Part shown: piece by piece, positions 1 to 9,511 of the stretch
How the letters are laid out: the number at the start of each line of letters is the position of its first letter
Numbering within the stretch: the first letter of the stretch is position 1
Assembly (NCBI GenBank): GCA_001466705.2
Contig: LATX02000195.1
Location: 496,001 to 560,000, forward strand
Direction: 5' to 3'
Length of the DNA: 64,000 nt
Source of the DNA: Moniliophthora roreri
Taxonomy: Eukaryota > Basidiomycota > Agaricomycetes > Agaricales > Marasmiaceae
The notes under the pieces: generated by a model
The model's input: the letters and a program-made list of their open reading frames with translations, nothing else
Databases searched by the model: none
What the model was told of the DNA's origin: nothing
Program-made: the position numbers and the translations under genes

Positions 1-1029
1 CATTCTCGCTCAGGGGAGCATCATATGGAAGTCCTCACTGAGTCTGACTACTCTGACCTTCTGGCTACAGCTCTGTTACGCGTGCTTTCTGTGTGGTCAC
101 AGAGCTATCCCCCGCACCATCTATCATCGGGCCGTTCCCATTCGGCCACTTTAGCATTATTGTTGTGGGAAACTGGTGTTCCAATTCACAGTCGTTTGAC
201 ACGCTATGCTGTGATGAACTGCCTGTTATCCTGCCAGAGGGTCAAGTCTCCAAGCAAAGCATTACTGGTGGCTTTGGATCAATTTGATCCATATCCCGTC
301 GCGTCTGTCTTCTTAATGATAAACGGCGAGGACAACTATCGTCATGCACGGCAATTCTTTACCGGATGGAAGACAGCTGTTTCATGGGCGAAGGTGCGCT
401 TGTCGATGTTTCGAAGCAATGGAAATTGAAGTCGCTCTGTCAGTCTCTTGGGTGCAATAAGCCTAGAATGTTTGCCAAGAGGGTAGAGTCATTTATCCAC
501 GCATTCCAGGTTGTGTTACCTCCCATGGGATCACAGCGTGTGGGTTACGTTATCGCCCGTCTAGAACACGCCCTGTACGCAGGGAAACCACACTGGCCCC
601 ATTGGAATAACCTTCTCTCGATCCTCTACGCCATCCCACAAATTGAAGAAAATTCCTCTATATACATTCTCCCTCATCAAAGCAATCAATTGCTTCTACC
701 CCAGGACTGGGTGACTATCACCATCACGCATCGGCAGGGTAAGGCGTTGGATAAGCTGCTACCTTACTTCGTCGGCCGCTATGCTGTGATAAGGCTCTTT
801 AGAGATATCTCTAACGACACTTGCAAGAGTGTCAGTACTCTCAATCTCATCAAGGTGATTACTTTGATTCATTATCTTCTACCGTGACACGTCACTCATC
901 AGCACTACATGCTAGCGATGGGATCTTCATTCGCTGAAAGTACTCGTAGCAAAACGTAGAAAGGAGCTTGGTTTACCCCAATTCAAGTACGAAGGACCCA
1001 TTGCTATCAGTACCGAGGACGACGACTAA
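1..1029 (+). CDS. NACHT-type STAND NTPase, 3' part only (copy A)
   Basis: This is the 3' end of a gene that starts upstream of the window. Exons are 1-393, 444-854 and 916-1029, with both introns in phase 0. It aligns along its length with the C-terminal halves of the complete NACHT genes at 1811-4211 and 47965-50423. Shared landmarks are LTESDY near the start, 'SLG.. P.MF' just after the first intron, 'LLPQDW', and a last exon with RRKELGLPQ ending in STEDDD. The NTPase domain itself is outside the window. The family is intracellular and STAND-like (NLR-like); this tail domain has no known role that I can name. The exon borders are supported by agreement with two paralogues. Confidence 0.8.
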
Positions 1030-1810
1030 TAGGTTGCTTGGTATATATTGATAGTGATGGTAAATAGCGAAGTGCATGTGTATACCACAAGCTTAGAGTA
1101 CGGTACTCGTATACTTGATAGATAGATACTCTTCCTCCGTCATTCCCCTCTCAAGTCACCATAAGAACCTAAGCTCTTTCCAAACTCTAACGCTTTAAAG
1201 TCGACGGCGCCACGCGCTAAGTGCAAGTCAAGTTCATACCGCGTTACCTTGGCGTGCACCTACTTTACGGATCAGGAGAGACTATTTACGGGGTCTGTTG
1301 CTTCGCATCAACTATGATATAACGATCCCACCGGGATTTGTCATTCCAATATGTTCCATAGTCTGTAACGTCACTGCAGCTTTCATTTCTTCTTTTTGTC
1401 CTTTTTGGTTTGCGTGGCATCAGCTTGAAGTATTTGGCAATGGAGTGAATAGTCCGGTTGCGGCAATGTTGCTTTCTTACCAGCATCAGCACCACTCTGA
1501 AATCTGCCTCTGCGCAGTATTTTCTGGGCAAGATAGGCTGTCATGCGAGCGGTTTGAGTAGATTCTCAGGTTCCGTGGTGCAGTCCCATTGCACTCAAAT
1601 CTCATCCGCCTCGCTAACGCATCTCAAGCTGCACCAGACTAGACTGTTTCAGGTCCATATCATCTAGACAGGCAGAATTGCTCTCATAGGGAAAAATGAT
1701 GGTTACATTATGACAGAAAGGCAAACATGCGGAAACATCGACAACAGCACCCAGCGCGCTCGCCTCTGCAACCATCCACCCATACTGATGTTTGGAGAAT
1801 AAGAGTGGTC
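1030..1810. other. Intergenic region between NACHT copies A and B
   Basis: No convincing gene. Short open frames on both strands have no recognisable domain. It contains one copy of a 31-bp sequence that recurs downstream of NACHT copy B (4725-4755), so at least part is duplicated 3' flank. The promoter of copy B must lie in its right half. Confidence 0.6.
1315..1345 (+). repeat. 31-bp direct repeat, copy 1 (NACHT 3' flank)
   Basis: Identical to 4725-4755, with weaker similarity just upstream of both copies (GGTCTG then GCATC-ACT). It lies 286 bp after the stop of NACHT copy A, and the partner lies 514 bp after the stop of copy B. This indicates that the genes were duplicated together with 3' flank. 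Confidence 0.8.
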
Positions 1811-4211
1811 ATGGCTTTCTTCTCCTCTACACAAGATGTAGACATCCATGGTGGTGAATTCCGGAATGTGGTTTATGGGAATCAGGACAACCGTACATTT
1901 CAGATCCCTGACTCGAGTGAGTACCATTGTACTATGTTATCAGAGTGGACAATTAATGCCCAAGTACAGATAAAGCACTCGAGGTACTGGCGGGAAAAGC
2001 AGCCGTAAATGCTTTCTACGATGCAGAAGAGCGGTTTCCTCCCCCGAATTGCCATCCAGGAACTCGCATCAAGATCCTGGAACAGCTCAACCGGTGGATT
2101 ACGCAGGAGCCAAAGAATACGCGGGTATATTGGGTGCACGGGCCCGCTGGAGTTGGAAAGTCTGCAATTGCGCAGAATCTGTCAGAACAGCACGCCGACA
2201 CACGATTAGCTGCGAGCTTTTTCTTCTCCCGGAACGACTCAACTCGTGACAAACTGGACCCCTTCGTCTCCACCATTATTTATCAGTTCTTCAAGTCAGA
2301 GTCCCTCCGAAATCTCCTTGGCCCATTAATCACCGAAGTCATTCGCTCCGACCCCAATATCTTCCATACTTCGTTTGAAGTCCAGTTTCGGAAACTCATC
2401 CTGGAGCCATGTCTTAGGATTGACCCTGAAGAGTGGAAGAAGCTTCCGAAGCTTGTGGTTATTGATGGTCTGGACGAGTGTGTTGACATTCCATCGCAGG
2501 AGAGGTTACTTGCAATCATCCGAGACGCTGTCATTCGGGAGGTTGTCGTCCAAGAGGCCGATGGCTCATCCGAATGCATTTTTGCATGCCCTCTGATATT
2601 CCTTATTCATAGTCGTCCAGAGCCTCGAATTCGCCGTGGCTTTGACCATGAAGCATTCGCCCCTTTTTTGGGCCGCCTTGACATACAAGACTCCTTTGAG
2701 GCGGCCCAAGATATAACTGGTTATTTTCGCGCCAAATTCAGCACACTACAGACGGACCACCATGCATTGCGCCACATGGATGTGTTGTGGCCCGGTGAGG
2801 ACGTGATCTCTCAGCTCGTTCGGAGAGCCTGTGGTCAATTCATCTTCGCTGTTACGGTCATGAAATACCTCGAAAGCGACGACGAATTACCATCGGAGCG
2901 CTTGAAGGCCATTCTCCGAATCCGAAGTGAGGATTTCTCAGCTTCACCATATCCCGATTTGGACCTTCTTTACCGCCAGATCCTGTTGACCTGTCGCAAC
3001 TGGGACAAAGTCAGCCGGGTTCTGTGTTTACTCGTCACACCTCTCCCGCCTTCACTTCGTCCCAGGTACCCATTCTTTGGCTGGCGGTCTGCCCTGTTTA
3101 TTGCGTTCCTGTTAAAGCTCCAAAGAGGCGAAGTTGAAAGTTTGCTTTTCGGACTACATTCCGTCATAGAAGTACCAAGAGCTGAATACGCGGACATGCG
3201 TATCCTACACGCCTCTTTCACGGAGTTTCTGGTGGATAGTGCACGTTCAGGGGACTACCATGTAGAGGAGCTTCCCGAACTGGAGTACTTGAATCGCACG
3301 GCTGAGGCTCTTCTGAGTGCGCTTCCCATGTCGTGGACATATCCACTGTATCAACCATCGGGCAATTCCCAATCTTTCATGTCTGCTTTATCATTGTGGG
3401 AAGCAGACGTCCAGACAGTTAGTGGTGTGACACGCTATGCACTGGAGGAATCTTTGAGGTATTGCCAGGCGGTAAAGGTTCCAAGCAACGGCTTGCTGAC
3501 AGCTCTGAATGAATTCGACCCATATGTCATCGCGACGATCTTCTTGAAGTTAGAGTGGGATGACAGGATGTTTAGTGTTAATTGCGGCGTGCTTTTTGAA
3601 AGCTGGAAGGAAACACTTTTGTGGGCAAAGGTATGATTATCTATGCTTTCTTGAACGTGTCAGCCGTTGATAGTCATTTTGTCAGTCCCTTGGTGCAAGT
3701 ACACCGAGAATATTCGTGAAAAGGATGGAGACATTTTTGCGTACGGTCCGTATCGGGTCCCCCGCAACATCACAGCATTTCTTAGGCCAGGCAGTTGCGC
3801 TTTTGGAGTTTGGCCTTTATTCAGCTGATCTGGATTGGGCCTCATCCTGGCGCCTCTGGAACCAACTTCTTCACGTTCCACCTCAAGCTACAGGCAGATT
3901 CTCCATATACTTACTGCCTAGAGATGGTCAGTACTCCTTCCCTCCAGACTGGGTGGTTGCTACCCTCACACGCAAAGAGGGCGAAATGATTGATAGGCTG
4001 CTCCGCTCGTCGGGTAACGATCTCATCTATAGCCAGATTACTCGCCGGAAACCCGACCCAGTGAAGGTAACTCACTTGATACTTTGCCCCCAGTTCGCGT
4101 CTCTGAACTATATATGTTCTTTAGCGGAAGGACATGCAATCATTGGAAAGACTAGCAAAGAAACGACGAAAGGAGCTGGGCTTACCCCAACTCCCACACT
4201 CCATTCAATAA
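1811..4211 (+). CDS. NACHT-domain STAND NTPase (copy B), complete
   Basis: Exons 1811-1916, 1970-3630, 3686-4066 and 4125-4211 give 744 residues; introns are 53, 55 and 58 nt. The N-terminus carries the agaricomycete motif with IHGGEF and VVYG. The NACHT domain follows: P-loop GPAGVGKSA near residue 90, Walker B LVVIDGLDEC near residue 198, and a sensor-like FLIHSRPEPR. After the NTPase come a helical region and the tail domain shared with copies A and C. The last exon encodes RRKELGLPQ and ends HSIQ. The start matches that of copy C. STAND NTPases act as ATP-driven switches in signalling or self/non-self recognition; no effector domain is visible here. It is tandem to copy A. Confidence 0.88.
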
Positions 4212-5063
4212 TCCTTGTCAAAAAGATCCGCCAGTCGGTTGAATGTGGCAATGAAGAAGTCCACATCTCATCGTCCAGCCAGACAGCCCAATACCTCAGT
4301 CAATGAACTGGAGTCTGATGACTGCTGCATTCATACCATTGAGCCCGCAATGCCTTCGACACCGCTAGATGGCGTCTGTACTCGTCGAGATTGATTGGCC
4401 ACTTTCCTGTCGATCTGGCAACCCTTCTGACGACAAACGCAGCCGACGTAGATATTCCTATGTAACTAAGTACTCGAGTAGCGCGTCGTGCATCATGATG
4501 CTCAAGCTGCACGAAAGCTCACAAGTTATAACTTAATCATAATTTCTGCAGCATCATCCTGTTTTTAATAAAAATTAATATTATAAAAAAGATACTTAAA
4601 TAAATTTGTTATAATTTATTCTTTCAGCTTGTAAGGGTATTCCTCACAGTACGATGCCATTGGGGAGATAGATGAATATACAACTCCGGGGGTCTGGAAC
4701 TGCGCATCGACTACCCGATTTGGTTGATATAACGATCCCACCGGGATTTGTCATTATCGAGCTGCATTTTCCGCCTCCGTCGACATCTGCAAAGGCCTTT
4801 GCACTTCAATCTAGCTGGGCCGTAGTCCGGAGTATATCAATTTCCTGGGAGACGGACGTATATCCCGGCACACTGCGGGCAACTATACCGCACTTAAACA
4901 GTATACTCCGAACGTCAAGGGATATGGTTCCGCGCTCAAAAGCACTCGAGTCTTTGCGCGCAGTTTCATCCGTCCCATATAAGATGGGCAGTATTCAGCC
5001 AGTTCAAGCAACATTCACTAAACTCCCTTTGACATCGAGTCAGGCATCTATAAAAACTTGCCC
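4212..5063. other. Intergenic region with AT-rich core, NACHT B to actin
   Basis: About 4535-4625 is strongly AT-rich (runs of TTAATATTATAAAAAA type), unlike its surroundings. An open frame at 4672-5130 (152 codons) contains ITIPPGFVI from the 31-bp repeat but matches no family I recognise, and it overlaps the first actin exon, so I do not call it. The actin promoter is expected just upstream of 5064. Confidence 0.6.
4725..4755 (+). repeat. 31-bp direct repeat, copy 2 (NACHT 3' flank)
   Basis: Identical to 1315-1345. See copy 1: it marks duplicated 3' flank of the tandem NACHT genes. Confidence 0.8.
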
Positions 5064-6619
5064 ATGGAAGACGACATTGCTGCTCTCGTGCGCGTCTACT
5101 TTTCCAAAACTCGGAGAAAGACTGACTTAGGTTTCACAGGTCATTGATAATGGCTCCGGCATGTGTAAAGCAGGCTGTAAGTCGTTCAGCTTTCTTCTGT
5201 CTAAAACAGGCTGCTGATGTAGATTATTAGTCGCAGGAGATGATGCTCCTCGAGCTGTTTTCCCGTACGTATACGGAAATGGCCTCGGATGCTGGCAAAG
5301 ATGCTAATGCTACTGTGAAGATGTATTGTCGGTCGCCCTCGAATGCAGAGTGTCATGGTTGGAATGGGGAACAAGGATTCTTTTGTCGGGTGCGTTCCGT
5401 CCCCTCTTATGAAACCTCAAGCTCATAGCTATCCACAGCGACGAAGCCCAAGCCAAGCGTGGTATTCTGACTCTCAAGTACCCCATTGAACATGGTATCG
5501 TCACTAATTGGGACGATATGGAAAAGATCTGGCACCATACATTCTACAATGAACTCCGCGTCGCTCCCGAAGAACATCCTATCCTCCTCACCGAGGCTCC
5601 TCTCAACCCTAAAGCCAATCGCGAAAAGATGACCCAGATTATGTTTGAAACATTCAATGCTCCAGCTTTCTTTGTCCAGATTCAAGCTGTGTTATCGCTC
5701 TACGCATCTGGACGTACTACTGGTATTGTTATGGACTCGGGAGATGGTGTCACGCACGTCGTACCCATCTATGAAGGATTTGCTCTTCCTCATGCTATTC
5801 TAAGGATGGATCTCGCTGGACGCGATCTCACTCAGGCTTTGGTTAAGAATTTGATGGAGCGTGGATATTCGTTCACTACTTCAGCTGAACATGAAGTTGT
5901 ACGCGATATCAAGGAGAAGCTGTGCTATGTCGCATTAGATTTCGAGGAAGAAATGAACAAGGCCACTCAGTCTTCTGCCCTCGAAAAGAATTACGAATTG
6001 CCTGATGGTCAAGTTATCACGATCGGAAACGAACGGTCTGTCTGGTACAGTCTTCTGAAGAAGCAACTTTCTAACGCATTACTTAGATTCCGGGCCCCAG
6101 AAGCACTCTTCAAGCCTTACTTCGTCGGGTTGGAAGATGCCGGTATTCATGAGACTGTGTAACCTTCTATCCACTGGCTCCACAAAGTTTGGGTTTTGAC
6201 TATTCGTTGCAGCCACAACTCTATCACCAAGTGCGACTTGGACATTCGTCGAGATCTCTATTCTAATATCGTATTGTCTGGCGGAAGCACCATGTACCCA
6301 GGCCTCGCAGATCGCATGCAGAAAGAATTGGGTGATCTCGCTCCGAGCAGTGTCAAAGTACGCGTTCTTTACGGACATTGTCTGCACGGTATGTTAATTT
6401 CTTGACAGGTGCGAATCGTGGCACCCCCAGAGAGGAAATATTCGGTCTGGATAGGAGGGTCTATTCTAGCTTCGTTATCGACCTTCCAGAACCTTTGGGT
6501 CACGAAACAAGAGTACGATGAATCTGGCCCTGGGGTCGTTCACAGAAGTAAGTTACGTTCAGCTTCTTCCGGGACATCATAATGACTGAAATATCTCTCC
6601 TTTGACAGAATGCTTCTGA
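5064..6619 (+). CDS. Actin, divergent paralogue, complete
   Basis: Nine exons: 5064-5087, 5140-5176, 5231-5264, 5321-5389, 5439-6035, 6087-6158, 6213-6357, 6409-6547, 6609-6619. All phases agree and the product is exactly 375 residues, the canonical actin length. It starts MEDDIAAL and ends VVHRKCF. Nucleotide-pocket elements are kept: [18 protein letters not shown] with His161, and Gln137 in IQAVLSLY; His73 is also kept. It differs in the D-loop, with Cys33, Met40 (usually His), Ser42 (usually Gly) and Asn49 (usually Gln), and in IQ/QALVKN/NKATQ substitutions in subdomains 3 and 4. It is probably a second, conventional-length actin rather than the main one. Dense short introns near the 5' end are usual for fungal actins. 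Confidence 0.95.
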
Positions 6620-8090
6620 TTTTCTCTCCTTAACATTCATCCTCGTGCAGACGAATATTACGATACAGAAGTCGAGGATTCGTAATTTTCTTGTACATCA
6701 TTGCAAATCTCTGCAACATGTGAACTTCAACATCTTTTAGGCCCGACTCTAGGCCCAATAGTTCATTCTTGAGAGCCGCGGAGTGTTGTTGTAATACAAC
6801 TCTCCGATACTCTGGTGCCTTCAACTCCGGTACCTTCAAGTCTTCACCATCGGGAGAAGAAACGACATAAAATGTTAACATCAGTGATATCTTTTACGCT
6901 GACGACTACGAGAAGAATGGAAGGCTTATCATTGACCAAGTGGACATCGGCCTGCAGTTTGCGCACCCCGCGAGGCTCGCATTCTTCATAGTCGAGTGCT
7001 CGTAGAAGCTCGAAGATGAAGTTGTATGGAAGTTTCCTGTTTAGATGAGACCTCTTGGAGTAGGGGGGTGATGTCGTGTAGTCCTGATTGAACTATGGGA
7101 CACGAGATTTCGATTCAGGTCACTGTCATTGGGCTTGCAGCCGAATAACATGTTTCGACGTGAACACTGTGACTATCGTGGTAGTGTTCGGCCCTTATTA
7201 ACTTGATACATGAGACAAAACGGATAGACAGGAGTCTTGGAGTGATTAAAAGCTACCGCCCTTTTCCCATTCCAACCTAGCGGGGCGTCTCCGTCCTCGG
7301 ACACTTTGCCACGATCTCGAACTAGGAATTTGGTAGCGAATCAGATGTGGTCGATCCCGTCCCATTTCTTTACTTTTGCCCCGTCGCCAAAGAAGACTGC
7401 CCAACGATAAACGTGATTCATCGGGCCATTCAGACCGTGTATATACGTTAGGCACACGGCGACCTACATAGTTGTGATCTTGTCAGGTCTCGCGTGAGCT
7501 CATCAAATCGCTCTAAGCATTCTCGGGCTGTGGGACGATCTTGAGGTCTCCGTACTACAATTGCTGAGAGCAGTGATTCGAGGACGTTCATGATTGCTTT
7601 GTACTAATACGCTCATTAGCCAAGAGGATCATTCAATGCAAGAAGCCAAGCGTACGTTACCGAAGCACATGGTGATTAACTGCGTTAAAGTCCTGATACA
7701 TCTGCCGCGAACGATTGAGAAGAGCAAGCTTTCTCTCGCTCGACTGGTCACATGTGTAATAATCTGCCAATTGACACAATATATAGTTTGGTCATTGTAA
7801 ACCAACGACCGGTTCTCAAAACTGGAAAACATAATACTCCCGCCATAATTGATCATGAAGTATCGCACGTTGGCGTCTATGCGATCTCTCGGTGTCGGTT
7901 CCGGGAGAAGAACAGGGTTCAAATCACAAGAATTGAGCAATGTCATTCAACATTTCAGAAGGTTCCATCATGATATCGTCCAATTGAAGGTCACTGTCGA
8001 GGAATAGTGAGATAACTGAGATACTGAGTAGGTAAAGGTTGGCTTGCCAATGTGCAACGTTGTGCTCGTGTAGGAAAGTAAGTGGTGATA
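6620..8090. other. Gene-poor region after actin
   Basis: No intact gene found. On the minus strand about 7030-6630 holds two adjoining open stretches with protein-like composition: one with KLPYNFIFELLRAL, and one of 83 codons ending at 6630 with LQQHSAALKNELLGLE. I could not join them in phase and do not recognise them. They may be a decayed gene or a poorly resolved two-exon gene. Confidence 0.4.
6630..7030 (-). pseudogene. Possible gene remnant, unknown
   Basis: The upstream stretch (about 7030-6890) reads KLPYNFIFELLRAL and ends in hydrophobic SILLVVV. The downstream stretch (6881-6630) has PELKAPEYRRVVLQQ and a helical, leucine-rich character. A potential acceptor (CTAAACAG) precedes the first stretch, but the obvious donor (GTAAAA) and the next AG do not keep frame. 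Family unknown. The 3' end lies next to the actin 3' end, in convergent orientation. Confidence 0.25.
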
Positions 8091-8094
8091 TTGG

Positions 8095-8395
8095 GGGCTC
8101 GGCTCAAGCCCTGAAGCTAGACCTGACCGAACCAGGGCTCATAAGGCCGAGCCGAGCCCTACTATAGGGCTTTGACTGGGCCCAGATCTTGGGCTTGCAT
8201 CTCTGGGAGCCCAAGTCCGGGGCTTGAGGTAGACGATATGACGGAAGGTGCAACCTGTGGCTGTGGGCAAGCGATACCCAGAAGTCCTGACCTAAGTTGG
8301 GCCCTGCCTACGGCTCGGGCTCAATGTTCGGTGAGCCTGAGCCCTTTCAAGCCAGGCCTAAGCCCGGAGCTTCGAGCCGAGCCGAGCCCGCAACA
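8095..8395. repeat. Degenerate AGCCC/GAGCC-rich repeat
   Basis: About 300 bp in which AGCCC, GAGCCGAGCCC and their complements GGGCT/GGGCTCGG recur every 10-20 bp on both strands, forming many potential hairpins. Composition is abruptly GC-rich compared with its flanks. Similar arrays occur in agaric genomes as dispersed repeats. No terminal repeats or coding capacity were seen. Confidence 0.6.
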
Positions 8396-8714
8396 TCACT
8401 AAAAGTAAGACCCTGAGCAGATACTATGAGTCGGTAAAGTCTTCGTCGTGAGCTCGTGTAGTCGAATCTGAAATAAATGCCTAAGAAAACCGTGAGCTTC
8501 AACCACCAACCGGAAAGGAGGAATCCAGAAATTCCTTGCCATGACCATGACAAGAATGATTCCGTGATTGGGCTCTTCAGAAGGATAGGACAGGGATGGT
8601 GTGGATGGTCGCGCAACTCAGGGGAGGAAAGGAAGTTTAGGATCTCAATCTCCTGACTGCCTTCGTATTCCTCGGGATAAAGATGCCGGATACACGTAGG
8701 GTATGAACAGTGCT

Positions 8715-9038
8715 TTATTCATGTGTCTGAAAGGACGTCAATATTACAATTGATTGAGGAAGTGAAATACTGACAGGTATTGTATCGCTGAACCTGGCGT
8801 ATCCTCCGTTCCCAGTTCCGGCGAACATGGTCGGACGATACACCTTGTTTCTTCCAAGACCCCCCCCTCCATATGGGTGAATATCGTTTGCGAGGCTTGT
8901 GAACCTTTCCTCCGAGGAAGGCGTTTCATGAGATTCGATTGGGAAAGGTTCATTGTACGGATTGTACTCGTTTGCAGCCATATCAGCAACGAAGAAGTCA
9001 GAGGAGTCAAGCGAAGCGCAGGACAGCCGCCTAGGCAT
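8715..9038 (-). CDS. Small hypothetical protein
   Basis: An open frame of 107 codons starting MPRRLSCASLD. The centre has an NPYNEPFPIESHETP segment and a GGGGLGRNKVYRP motif. The last 17 codons may be a 48-nt in-frame intron (GTCAGT...TTTCAG), in which case the protein ends TIPTHE. No domain is recognised and there is no paralogue in the window. An overlapping frame (9070-8744) is equally open, so coding status is uncertain. Confidence 0.35.
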   Translation of the reverse strand: MPRRLSCASLDSSDFFVADMAANEYNPYNEPFPIESHETPSSEERFTSLANDIHPYGGGGLGRNKVYRPTMFAGTGNGGYARFSDTIPVSISLPQSIVILTSFQTHE

Positions 9039-9511
9039 TGAAGCGATTTACTCCGCTTGGGGACCGACAAGGGGCTAATGACCTAGAGGAGCTCAAGAAA
9101 CTGTTGTGCACCCTGACGTCATGATATTCGACCCTCGTTTACACCTGAGTGTCAGCATTCATATATTATATAGGGTATGAGAAATACCAAGAAAGAAAAG
9201 TAAAGGAAATAGTGACGTATGAGAGGCATATATACATATTGCGAGTTGACTATGACTATGGTACACCAATGTAGCAGCGTACTGTATACAGACGAGTAAC
9301 ACCAGACGTTAAAAAACAAATTACAGGGGTGATAACGACACAGAAGAATTAGCGATAGGCGGCGAGAAGGGCGGAAAATGGTGTGCGGGAGGGAGTATTC
9401 AAGGAACAGGATGAAATGGCAGTGGCAGTGGCAGTGGTGGAGTCTAGGGAAGCGATGACGGATGACGATGATGCCCGCCAGAACATCTATAAAAACAGAG
9501 TTTAGGATCCA
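9039..9511. other. Intergenic region 3' of PPS1-like gene
   Basis: Contains short AT-rich stretches and a GGCAGT hexanucleotide repeat near 9418-9440. It is the presumed 3' UTR and terminator region of the phosphatase gene. No gene seen. Confidence 0.6.

Noticed and set aside
4672..5130. 152-codon open frame on the plus strand before actin
   Set aside because: It overlaps actin exon 1, contains part of a 31-bp repeat and has no recognisable domain; probably chance.
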